Assembly: GCA_015222065.1 (NCBI GenBank)
Contig: JADFUQ010000429.1
Coordinates: 1 to 12,032, forward strand
DNA: 12,032 nucleotides
DNA from: Bacteroidota bacterium
GTDB lineage: Bacteria; Bacteroidota; Bacteroidia; Bacteroidales; VadinHA17
Direction: 5' to 3'
Part shown: piece after piece, positions 1-7,341 of the stretch
Layout of the letters: every line of letters begins with the position of its first letter
Position numbering within the stretch: position 1 is the stretch's first letter
The notes under the pieces: model-generated
The model's database searches: none
What the model was told of the DNA's origin: nothing
What the model saw: only the letters and a program-made list of their open reading frames with translations
Made by a program: the position numbers and the translations under genes

Positions 1-55
1 TAGTAGATCTAGATATATTGTGATCTTCCTTTCAAAGGGAAAAAGAAAATAAGCA

Positions 56-679
56 TTGAAAATACCGGAATTAGAAACTGGGAAAAAACTCCCTCTTGTT
101 GAAGAATTCTATACTATCCAGGGTGAAGGATTCCACGCAGGAAAACCTGCATATTTTATCCGGATTGGGGGATGTGATGTCGGTTGTAGCTGGTGCGATA
201 CTAAATTCTCATGGGATCCCGATTTGCATCCTCTTGTGGATACAGATATCATTGTCAGGAATGCAAATCAATCAGAATGCAGTGCAGTTGTAATAACCGG
301 TGGAGAGCCTTCTCTCTATAACCTGGATTATCTGTGTGAACAGTTAAAAAAATATGAAATAAAAACCTTTGTTGAAACATCCGGTGCTCACCCGCTTACC
401 GGTATATGGGACTGGATTTGCCTTTCTCCAAAGGAAAATACTCCTCCATTAAATGATATTTTTTCAAAAGCTGATGAATTGAAAGTGATAATTCAGAAAC
501 AGGAAGACTTTAAATGGGCTGAAATAAATGCTGTTAAAGTGAATGCCGGTTGTAAGTTATTTTTACAACCTGAGTGGAGCAGGTACAGGCAGATCATACC
601 TAAGATTGTTGAATACGTGAAGAAGAATACAAAATGGAGTATATCCCTGCAGGCACATAAATTTATGCATATTCCCTAA
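56..679 (+). CDS. queE: 7-carboxy-7-deazaguanine synthase (radical SAM)
   Basis: QueE converts 6-carboxy-5,6,7,8-tetrahydropterin to 7-carboxy-7-deazaguanine, a cytoplasmic step of preQ0/queuosine synthesis, using a 4Fe-4S cluster and S-adenosylmethionine. The cluster motif CxxxCxxC is seen at Cys40, Cys44 and Cys47. It follows the YTIQGEG segment (19-25) typical of QueE, and TGGEP at 81-85 is the SAM-contacting motif. At 207 residues it has the usual length and looks complete. The start must be TTG at 56: an in-frame TAA lies at 50-52, no ATG is available before the conserved ETGKKLPL segment, and the upstream sequence is only purine-rich with no clear Shine-Dalgarno. No other queuosine gene (queD, queC, queF) is in the window. 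The family call is from motif and sequence recognition. Confidence 0.96.
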   Translation: MKIPELETGKKLPLVEEFYTIQGEGFHAGKPAYFIRIGGCDVGCSWCDTKFSWDPDLHPLVDTDIIVRNANQSECSAVVITGGEPSLYNLDYLCEQLKKYEIKTFVETSGAHPLTGIWDWICLSPKENTPPLNDIFSKADELKVIIQKQEDFKWAEINAVKVNAGCKLFLQPEWSRYRQIIPKIVEYVKKNTKWSISLQAHKFMHIP

Positions 680-680
680 T

Positions 681-708
681 AAGTTAAGAGTTAAAAGTTA
701 TAAGTTAT
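681..708 (+). repeat. 7-bp tandem repeat directly after the queE stop
   Basis: Four heptamers close to AAGTTAW begin one base after the queE stop codon. Neighbouring units agree at 6/7, 5/7 and 7/7 positions (18 of 21 at lag 7). A weaker fifth unit (709-715) may follow. The array is AT-rich and non-coding. Two other genes in this window carry 7-bp-period arrays at the same place relative to their stop codons. Confidence 0.75.
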
Positions 709-746
709 ACGTTTCTCATCCTAAACTTCTAAACTTATAAACTTTT
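693..746. repeat. Imperfect inverted repeat between queE and the PorE-like gene
   Basis: The left arm (693-706, AAAAGTTATAAGTT) is matched by the reverse complement of 732-746 apart from one bulged base, with a loop of about 25 bases. The right arm lies inside three direct octamers close to CTAAACTT (721-728, 729-736, 737-744). The left arm is part of the heptamer array, so the repeats on the two sides are reverse complements of one another. RNA from either strand could fold here. No clean U-tract follows, so calling it a terminator is only a possibility. Confidence 0.5.
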
Positions 747-833
747 CAATACTGCATCACCTCATTTCCTCATCTCTTCAATTCTTCGATATTCATTTTT
801 TTTCTTAGCTTTATTGTCACAAAATTGAATAGT

Positions 834-2768
834 ATGCCCCGTTATTTTTTATTCATATGGTTTATAATAATCCCTATGCTTGCTTTGTATGGGCAGGGTG
901 AACTACATACTACATCTCCTAAAGCACTTAAACATTATAATCAGGGTAAGCAATATTATAACTTCGTGGATTACATGAAAGCCGTAGCTGAACTGAAAGA
1001 GGCTGTAAGAATAGATGATGGTTTTATTGAAGCTCACCTTATGCTTGCTGAGGTATGTGTAGATTTAAGAGATTATCCTGTTGCAATAAGTTCGTTTAAG
1101 CGAACTGTTGCTATTGATCCTGAATTCTTTCCAAACGCACTTTATAACCTTGCACATATTGAACATTTATCAGGAATGTATAATGATGCAAAAGATCATT
1201 ATCAGGCTTTTCTTGATCAGGGTATGGGAAGTAAGAAGAGGATAAGACTGGCTGTGAAAGGGATTGAAAGTTGTGAATTTGCATTGGAGGCTATCCTGCA
1301 TCCGGTGCCGTTTAATCCTGTAAACCTGGGTAAGAATGTTAATTCAGAATACGATGAATACTGGCCTTCGATTACTGCCGATGAGAAGACCCTCGTTTTT
1401 ACGGTACTCGTGACAGGGAAAAAGAAACCTGACCTGATGGGAATCTCCAGACAGGAGGATTTCTATGTAAGTAAATATGAAGATGGCTTATGGGCGAAGA
1501 GGAAGAATTTAGGTCCTCCATTGAATACTTCGCAGAACGAAGGTGCCCAGTCATTATCAGTTGACGGAAAGTATATGTTTTTTACTGCCTGTAACAGAAA
1601 GGATGGACATGGAAGCTGTGATATCTATTTTTCCGCCAAAATTGCAGACCGGTGGTCTATAGCCATGAATATTGGTACCCCTGTGAATTCAAAGTACTGG
1701 GAAGCGCAACCTTGTCTTTCGGCTGATGGAAATACACTTTATTTTACAAGTAACCGCCCGGGCGGGAAAGGAAAAATGGATATCTGGAAAAGCTCATGGA
1801 ATGATAAAGGCTACTGGAATAAGCCGGTGAATCTTGGTGATACTATTAATACGTCAGGCGATGAGATGTCACCTTATATTCATCCTGATAACCAAACCCT
1901 TTTTTTCTCATCAGATGGTCATCCTGGTATGGGGGGATTCGACCTGTTCCGGGTGGAAAAACAAAAGAAAGGGACCTGGGATCAGCCTGAGAATCTGGGA
2001 TACCCTATTAATACCCACGGTGATGAAATTGGACTGATTGTAAATGCGAAAGGAGATAAAGCATATTTTTCTTCTGACCGGCATAGTGAATCAGGAAAAG
2101 ACATATATGAGTTTAATCTCTATAAAAAAGCAAGACCTCAACCGGTTTCTTATATGACAGGAAAGGTGTTTAACATAGAAACAGGTAAACCACTGACAGC
2201 AAAATTTGAGTTAATCGACATTAAATCTGCTAATGTAGTTATGGAGGCTTTCTCAGGAAAAGATGGAAGTTTTCTTGTTTGTATTTCTACTAATAAGGAC
2301 TATGCTTTGAATGTTTCAAAAGAAGGTTTTTTGTTTTTTTCCGAGCATTTTTCCTTATCGGGCATACATGAGGCTGTTAATCCCTATCATAGAGATGTTC
2401 CATTAAGTCCTATTACTGCCGGGCAAAAAACTGTATTAAGGAATATATTCTTTGAGTATAATTCCTTTCGTCTGAGAGATGAGTCGCGTGTTGAATTGAA
2501 TAAGCTGATTGAATTTCTTAGCCTGAATTCCGGAGTTATAATGGAAATTGGCGGGCATACTGATAATATTGGGGATGAAGCTTATAATAAGACACTTTCA
2601 GAGAACCGTGCTAAAGCAGTTTATAAATACCTCATCGATAATCAGATAGATAAAAACAGACTTTTATTTAAAGGTTACGGAATGTCCCAGCCAATTGATG
2701 ATAATTCTACTCCGGAAGGTCGTGCCCGGAACCGGAGAACAGAAATGAAAGTGATAGGAGAGGATTAA
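834..2768 (+). CDS. PorE-like envelope protein (TPR, PD40 propeller, CRD, OmpA)
   Basis: This is an exported, peptidoglycan-anchored protein of 644 residues. In order it shows a hydrophobic signal peptide (about 1-20), TPR-like helices (about 30-150), five PD40/WD40-like blades (about 173-420) with the recurring pattern SADGxxLYFTSNRPGG, a carboxypeptidase-regulatory-like beta domain (about 440-525), and a C-terminal OmpA domain (about 535-644). The OmpA domain has GHTDN and the LSENRAKAV...GRARNRRTE segments that bind diaminopimelate in the family. This domain order is that of PorE, the type IX secretion component of Porphyromonas gingivalis; a T9SS role here is inference. Unlike a lipoprotein, no cysteine lies at the cleavage region (YGQGE). 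I chose ATG 834; an in-frame TTG at 825 would add three residues. Many Bacteroidota paralogues share parts of this layout, so the orthologue call is tentative. Confidence 0.85.
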   Translation: MPRYFLFIWFIIIPMLALYGQGELHTTSPKALKHYNQGKQYYNFVDYMKAVAELKEAVRIDDGFIEAHLMLAEVCVDLRDYPVAISSFKRTVAIDPEFFPNALYNLAHIEHLSGMYNDAKDHYQAFLDQGMGSKKRIRLAVKGIESCEFALEAILHPVPFNPVNLGKNVNSEYDEYWPSITADEKTLVFTVLVTGKKKPDLMGISRQEDFYVSKYEDGLWAKRKNLGPPLNTSQNEGAQSLSVDGKYMFFTACNRKDGHGSCDIYFSAKIADRWSIAMNIGTPVNSKYWEAQPCLSADGNTLYFTSNRPGGKGKMDIWKSSWNDKGYWNKPVNLGDTINTSGDEMSPYIHPDNQTLFFSSDGHPGMGGFDLFRVEKQKKGTWDQPENLGYPINTHGDEIGLIVNAKGDKAYFSSDRHSESGKDIYEFNLYKKARPQPVSYMTGKVFNIETGKPLTAKFELIDIKSANVVMEAFSGKDGSFLVCISTNKDYALNVSKEGFLFFSEHFSLSGIHEAVNPYHRDVPLSPITAGQKTVLRNIFFEYNSFRLRDESRVELNKLIEFLSLNSGVIMEIGGHTDNIGDEAYNKTLSENRAKAVYKYLIDNQIDKNRLLFKGYGMSQPIDDNSTPEGRARNRRTEMKVIGED

Positions 2769-2769
2769 G

Positions 2770-2797
2770 CAGTCAACAGTCAGCAATCGGCAGTCAA
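2770..2797 (+). repeat. 7-bp tandem repeat directly after the PorE-like gene
   Basis: Four heptamers near CAGTCAA begin one base after the stop codon (2766-2768). Neighbouring units agree at 15 of 21 positions at lag 7. The sequence is GC-richer than the queE-side array but has the same period and placement. It contains no spacers of CRISPR length and no ORF. Confidence 0.7.
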
Positions 2798-2836
2798 CAA
2801 TAAAGCAAATAGCGATAAAACATTTATCATTTAATC

Positions 2837-3052
2837 ATGGCTGAATGTAAAAAAGAACAAAACATGAACTTCTGTAATTGCACGTATCCTTGCGGAAAAA
2901 AGGGTACATGCTGTGATTGTATTCATTACCACAAAAGAATGGGTGAACTGCCTGCCTGCTACTTCCCCGATGATATTGAAAAGGGCTATGACAGAACAAT
3001 TGAGAATTTTGTAGCCCTGTTCAATGATAGAGGGGCATGGTGGAGTGGATAA
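2837..3052 (+). CDS. Small cysteine-rich protein, DUF6485-like
   Basis: A 71-residue cytoplasmic protein with eight cysteines (4, 13, 15, 19, 25, 26, 28, 41). The cluster FCNCTYPCG...GTCCDCIHYH is followed by GELPACYFP and an acidic YDRT tail, which I recognise as DUF6485, a family of unknown function. The spacing of the cysteines suggests a metal site (zinc or Fe-S); this is inference. ATG 2837 is the first start and has no obvious ribosome binding site. Its last 32 bases overlap the end of the convergent hydrolase gene, so the two transcripts would be complementary there. It may be co-transcribed with the PorE-like gene 68 bases upstream, although the heptamer array lies between them. Confidence 0.85.
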   Translation: MAECKKEQNMNFCNCTYPCGKKGTCCDCIHYHKRMGELPACYFPDDIEKGYDRTIENFVALFNDRGAWWSG

Positions 3053-3899
3053 AGGAATTTACTTTACTCCAGAATTCCGGATGATTATTGCAATTGTTGT
3101 GCCCTTTGCCGGGAACAACCCATAATTTTGTTGTTTCGGGATTAGCTGCATTTCTTAACTTCTCTCCATGTTCAACCGGGACAGTTTTATCATCACTGCC
3201 ATGTATCAGAAAAATATTTGCTTTTGTGTTTTTAATAATATTTACCGGAGCAATCTGTTCAAATTTTGCTCCCATCTTAAATTGAAAATATTTCATAGGG
3301 AGCCACATTAGTGGAAAAAACGGAATGTGTTTTTCCTGAAACTGGTGTCTCATAATATCAACCGGGTTTGCAAAAGCACCTATTGTTATTACACTTTTTA
3401 TCCTGTTATCAAAAGCGGCAGCATGTATAGCTGCTGAACCACCGACAGACAGCCCTATAACCCCAATCTCACCGGGTATTACAGTGTCTTGTTTTAAAAC
3501 AAATTCAATCGCTGCCCGTATATCTTCCGAGAATTGTAACATGTTCGGATGTTTGTCAGAGTCACTATTACCATGACTTCGTAAATCAAATGCCAGTAAA
3601 TTGTAACCGTAAGGATAAAGCTTTTTGATATATGGTAACATGTAACCTGCATTACGCCCCCAGCCATGAATCAGGATCAGGGTCGGCGCGGGAAGTGATG
3701 ATTCGTTTTGAGATGGCATCCACCAACCATATAAGTGACAGTTGTTTTTTGTAGGAAATTTTATTTCTTTATATGGAATTCCGGATTTTTCCGGTGTTAG
3801 GTGATGTAAAGTTCTGGGGGCACGAAATAAATGTAGTATTGAAAATGTAAGAAAAATTGCTACAATGATAAGTATTCCAGTAATCCATAAAAAAATCAT
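3021..3899 (-). CDS. Membrane-anchored alpha/beta hydrolase
   Basis: A serine hydrolase of 292 residues with an N-terminal hydrophobic segment (about 2-24), probably an uncleaved anchor that places the enzyme outside the cytoplasm. The alpha/beta hydrolase landmarks are all present: HGWGRN (78-83, oxyanion region), nucleophile elbow GLSVG with Ser151, HGSDDKTVP with probable acid Asp237, and His267 in GKGHNN. An intact catalytic triad predicts an active esterase, lipase or peptidase; the substrate cannot be read from sequence. It lies 214 bases downstream of the sialidase-like gene on the same strand. If the two are co-transcribed, it might remove acyl groups from the glycan those enzymes handle, but this is speculative because a repeat element sits between them. 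Its end overlaps the DUF6485-like gene by 32 bases. Confidence 0.9.
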   Translation of the reverse strand: MIFLWITGILIIVAIFLTFSILHLFRAPRTLHHLTPEKSGIPYKEIKFPTKNNCHLYGWWMPSQNESSLPAPTLILIHGWGRNAGYMLPYIKKLYPYGYNLLAFDLRSHGNSDSDKHPNMLQFSEDIRAAIEFVLKQDTVIPGEIGVIGLSVGGSAAIHAAAFDNRIKSVITIGAFANPVDIMRHQFQEKHIPFFPLMWLPMKYFQFKMGAKFEQIAPVNIIKNTKANIFLIHGSDDKTVPVEHGEKLRNAANPETTKLWVVPGKGHNNCNNHPEFWSKVNSFIHSTMPLYH

Positions 3900-4011
3900 A
3901 TTAATTATTGTTTATGTTTTATAAAATAATGGTTAGAAATTTTTGCGGAACAAATAAAGCTATAATTATTTAACCGGAAGGGTATATTGGGATTTTAATT
4001 AACATTAGTTT

Positions 4012-4087
4012 CTGGTTACCCGCCTTCGTTACCACCTTCGGCAAGCCTACGGTGGTCAAAGAAAACTACGGTGGACTAAGCTGGTTA
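4012..4087. repeat. Short GC-rich intergenic repeat element
   Basis: A block of about 62 bases is flanked by CTGGTTA direct repeats (4012-4018 and 4081-4087). Inside are two copies of CTACGGTGG (4047-4055, 4066-4074), two related CCTTCG words (4023-4028, 4036-4041), and an imperfect hairpin from CCACC (4032-4036) to GGTGG (4051-4055). It stands out as GC-rich between AT-rich flanks. It has no ORF. The 7-bp flanking repeats could be a target-site duplication, but the element is too short to name. It lies downstream of the sialidase-like gene and upstream of the hydrolase on the minus strand. The rest of the 3900-4113 gap is AT-rich, with no promoter I can defend. Confidence 0.5.
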
Positions 4088-4113
4088 TTTGCAAGGGGTC
4101 TTTGTTGATACTT

Positions 4114-5406
4114 TTATTTATTTAGTATATTAGCTAATTCATCAATTTCTTCCAGTTTAAACCGGACACTCAGAATGTAGGGTTGTTCTCCCTCATCCCA
4201 GTGCCCATAGGTTGTTGCTATAAAGGTGCCATCGAGAAGCAGTTCCAGTCCGGGGTAGGAGGTATCCCAACCTTTGGTATTGTCTTTTATTCTAAGCCTG
4301 TACTGGCCTTCATTTCCTTCCACCAGATCCTGGTAAGTACCAACCCAGGCAACCCAGTCACCCTCCGTAGGACTTCCGACATTATATTTTTTTGAAATCA
4401 GGTCCATATTGGTTTTACCCTCTTTCCTGGCGAGTTCCTGCACCTGTTGTCTAAAGTGGCTAATGTCCCTAAATGTAATCACTAATCTTCCATCGTGAGC
4501 ATATTTGAGAACATGACGGTCGCCGGTAAGTGCATTTGGTAGTGGTCTGGGTGGTGTCCAGGTTTTTCCTTCATCATTCGAGAAAATGATCTGCGAGTTA
4601 TTACTACGGCTGTTTTCCCTTAGTAAAACAGCAAGCTGACTACCATCGGGTGAGCGAATAATTCCAGGTTCGCAAATATGAATCTCTCTGGACTTCACTA
4701 TCTCTTCGGGATAACTCCACGTTAACCCTCCATTGTATGAAAATGTTTTGAATAGTGTAAACATCCTGCTTTTGAATTGCTCCTTATCCTGATCGTAATT
4801 TTCCTGTCCATTTCTGGTAATGAATCTCATATCGTCATGAAATAATGCCATATAATTGCCTTTCCCGGTTCTTAATGGAATAAGACACCCCATAGCCACA
4901 ATACCGCCAAAATCCCCGATCGGTTCAAGTTCGCTCCAGGATTTCCCGTCGTCTTCTGATACAGCCATACGTATTGGATATAATCCGGAGAACATAATTA
5001 AGCGTTTTATACCCTCCGGATCAATCACCCTGTATATGGTTGGAACCTCTTTTGAAGTTTCCCAACTCTTTGGTGTAGCCAACCTTTCACTCCAGGTCAA
5101 TCCGGCATCATCGCTCCGTTTCATCACTATAGCACCGCATCCGTGGCCTTTGGGATAAACACAATATATGGTTTTATTGTCTTCCAGGAGAACGGTTGTC
5201 GGATGTCCGAGGTATTGCCCTTCCTCTTTATCAACAATAACCTGCCGGATTAAATCATTTGTTAAGTCAATAAGCGGAATATTGAAATATCGGAATTCGG
5301 GTTGGCCCATTTCCTCTGTTACTGGTGTTTTCTGATATACCGAAAGAGAAATGGTTATAAGGACAACGAAAATTAATAATCTCTTTTTATAACAAAATTG
5401 AATCAT
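4114..5406 (-). CDS. Exported BNR-repeat sialidase-like glycosidase
   Basis: A 430-residue protein with a signal peptide or anchor (basic KK then hydrophobic 9-22, no lipobox) and a six-bladed-propeller sialidase fold. Asp-box (BNR) repeats SxDxGxTW are seen at 98-105, 150-157 and 276-283, with a degenerate one at 223-230. The CEP motif with Glu246, Arg263 in LLRENSR, and Tyr384 in SYPG resemble the Glu/Tyr nucleophile pair and an arginine of GH33-type sialidases. However, where the canonical Arg-Ile-Pro motif is expected the sequence reads GHP (67-69), so the first arginine of the carboxylate-binding triad appears to be missing. It is therefore exo-sialidase-like with an uncertain substrate. 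It lies 80 bases after the lipoprotein paralogue and is probably in the same operon. The ATG at 5406 is preceded by AT-rich sequence. Confidence 0.85.
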   Translation of the reverse strand: MIQFCYKKRLLIFVVLITISLSVYQKTPVTEEMGQPEFRYFNIPLIDLTNDLIRQVIVDKEEGQYLGHPTTVLLEDNKTIYCVYPKGHGCGAIVMKRSDDAGLTWSERLATPKSWETSKEVPTIYRVIDPEGIKRLIMFSGLYPIRMAVSEDDGKSWSELEPIGDFGGIVAMGCLIPLRTGKGNYMALFHDDMRFITRNGQENYDQDKEQFKSRMFTLFKTFSYNGGLTWSYPEEIVKSREIHICEPGIIRSPDGSQLAVLLRENSRSNNSQIIFSNDEGKTWTPPRPLPNALTGDRHVLKYAHDGRLVITFRDISHFRQQVQELARKEGKTNMDLISKKYNVGSPTEGDWVAWVGTYQDLVEGNEGQYRLRIKDNTKGWDTSYPGLELLLDGTFIATTYGHWDEGEQPYILSVRFKLEEIDELANILNK

Positions 5407-5486
5407 GATAAAAATTTTAATGTGTTTGAAAACTTTACAAGGATATGCTTTATTATTCCATTTTTTTTAACCGATCGAAAAAGTTA

Positions 5487-7229
5487 TTATTCATCCCGTG
5501 GCTGGATTGGCTCAGGAGGATTTTCAGGTCGAATAGTACAGGGTTCTGTAACCTGAGCTCGAACTGATTCGACGAGGAACCCTGCCGGATCGGTCTTATG
5601 GGCTGTCGAACGCAACAGCAGGTAGGAGATACCCAGGTGTGTCGGACGGTGCATGGCCACCGTGGTTGCTTCTTTCCCGTCGAGTGTTGCAACACAATTG
5701 CCCTTCGAGACGTCCCAGTGAAGAATCAATGTATACCACTGCCCGGGTTTCAAGTGTATCCCGGAGTCGCCTAACCGGCCGTTCACATCAATCGGCATGT
5801 GGAAGATGCATTCGGAAACAGCAGATATATCGGTTGGCTGGAAGTAACGATCAGCCAGATCAATGGCCCCTCCTGCAAAACTTTCTTTCAACATCAGGCG
5901 GACAGTGACCGAGCCACTCCTGCCCTGCGGAAAGTTCCATTCTGCCACGTCCGGACGATTTTCGTCCGGGCGACGAATGTGCAACACTCGTGCCCCGGTT
6001 TGCGTGGGATGTGGGATCAACTCGCATCCTGGCATACGACTGACAAACTCATTATCCAGAAATCGTTTGAAAACAGACCAGCCATTCAAGCTGTCAGAGA
6101 AATCACTTTCGTGTGTTGTTTGGCAGAGCCAATCCGGGTCGACAATTATTTGTACTTGCCTGTCAATTCCTTGTCCGGAAATCAGAAGTATTTTCCCATC
6201 AGCAGTACCAACTGCTCTGGGGTATGCCGTACCTCTATCACCCTTTGGAGGCGGAGGATCATTACGAAAAGGGTCAAGGTAAACTTCGCGGAATCCCCGC
6301 CATGTGCGACCTTCATCGTTGGAGATTGCTGCATGAAGAGCATCGCGACAGGTGTAGACGCGATGACCATCAAACGGTGTTGTGTTTTCGCAGTTGTTCC
6401 AGAATACAACTATCCGTCTGTCTTGCAGTCGGATTGCACTACCTGGGGAGTTCGTGCAGTAGAAGATCGAGGGCTTGGCATCGGACCATGTAGTGCCCTC
6501 ATCTCGTGAAAATGATTCATATAAGAATCCAGCTTGGGTACGAATGAGCATCCAGATCCGGCCGTCCTTCATGACAAGCAACCTTGGTTCGCATGCCCCA
6601 AAATTATTACCGTTGTATCCCTCAAAACATGGAGCAGTAAGCTTGGTATGGCTTTGGGTCCAGGTCTCTCCGTTGTCATCCGAATAGATTACGGTTGTAA
6701 TGTTTTCCCCTGTTGGAGGTTTACGTTGCCGGACGCGATAGTGCAAAGGAATAATAATCCGGCCAGATTCCAGGCATATCGCGTCGAATAGAGCACCGAT
6801 GAATACGTCAGGAACAATCACCTTGGATTGTTCCCAGTTTGTCCCATCTTTCGATGATCTGCGATAGTGCAATTCATGAAAGTTACGGCCCTCGCGAAAC
6901 TGTAGGAGAAACAAGTGCAAACGACCATCTTTTCCCCAAACTGCTGCTACCGGACTATTCGGGCCACCATCGGCTGGAAATAATGGTTCGCGCAATATCC
7001 ATGTCCGTCCATTGTCATATGTCTCGCGGCGACTGATCCTCCCATCAGGCATGGGGGCAAATCCGACAAGTCTACCGTCGGATAAACGGATCGGTGTGGT
7101 TGTTACTACAGGCTCAGGGTTGATAACAAATGGCGGTTCCGGTGCCTGTTGAATGCGATGTTCAGGTGTTAAACATGAAAACAGGCAGGCCAGGCTCATT
7201 AAAACAATTATAAATGGTTTTTTAATCAT
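5487..7229 (-). CDS. BNR sialidase-like lipoprotein with C-terminal beta-sandwich
   Basis: A 580-residue lipoprotein: the signal peptide ends in the lipobox LFSC, with Cys19 the lipidated residue. Residues about 35-365 form a sialidase-type propeller with Asp boxes at 70-77, 183-190, 241-248 and 303-310 and a degenerate one at 125-132. CEP (213-215) and AYPR (335-338) match the CEP and SYP motifs of the neighbouring gene, but no Arg-Ile-Pro motif is visible. Residues about 375-560 look like a concanavalin/LamG-type beta-sandwich (FSDSLNGW near the start, then alternating strands), probably glycan binding. The coding region is visibly GC-richer than its surroundings (37 of 60 bases G/C at 5941-6000). 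It probably sits on the cell surface or in the outer membrane. The gene lies 112 bases after the aldolase gene. It could be a glycan-binding protein rather than an active enzyme. Confidence 0.83.
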   Translation of the reverse strand: MIKKPFIIVLMSLACLFSCLTPEHRIQQAPEPPFVINPEPVVTTTPIRLSDGRLVGFAPMPDGRISRRETYDNGRTWILREPLFPADGGPNSPVAAVWGKDGRLHLFLLQFREGRNFHELHYRRSSKDGTNWEQSKVIVPDVFIGALFDAICLESGRIIIPLHYRVRQRKPPTGENITTVIYSDDNGETWTQSHTKLTAPCFEGYNGNNFGACEPRLLVMKDGRIWMLIRTQAGFLYESFSRDEGTTWSDAKPSIFYCTNSPGSAIRLQDRRIVVFWNNCENTTPFDGHRVYTCRDALHAAISNDEGRTWRGFREVYLDPFRNDPPPPKGDRGTAYPRAVGTADGKILLISGQGIDRQVQIIVDPDWLCQTTHESDFSDSLNGWSVFKRFLDNEFVSRMPGCELIPHPTQTGARVLHIRRPDENRPDVAEWNFPQGRSGSVTVRLMLKESFAGGAIDLADRYFQPTDISAVSECIFHMPIDVNGRLGDSGIHLKPGQWYTLILHWDVSKGNCVATLDGKEATTVAMHRPTHLGISYLLLRSTAHKTDPAGFLVESVRAQVTEPCTIRPENPPEPIQPRDE

Positions 7230-7341
7230 GATTTCATATGGTTATTGATACAATTACATAATAATCATATCCGATTAATATGTCTATGTCTCTTTGTTCG
7301 TCAATTGTGTAAAAAAAAATGATTAGAAAGTAAATGAAGTT

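Noticed and set aside
2..52. Open frame of 16 codons ending in TAA just before queE, possibly the tail of an upstream gene.
   Set aside because: Too short to identify; a second frame also stops at 21-23, so I cannot tell which, if either, is coding.
2770..2797. Possible CRISPR remnant.
   Set aside because: Seven-base units without spacers, and no cas genes nearby.
5799..6509. A 236-codon plus-strand open frame opposite the sialidase-like lipoprotein.
   Set aside because: Antisense shadow of a GC-rich gene; its translation has no recognisable domain, while the minus strand has clear Asp boxes and a lipobox.
7274..7304. TTGACG with an 18-bp spacer to TATTAA on the minus strand, upstream of the lipoprotein gene, like a sigma-70 promoter.
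   Set aside because: Bacteroidota use a different promoter consensus and the -10 match is only 4 of 6; probably chance in AT-rich DNA.
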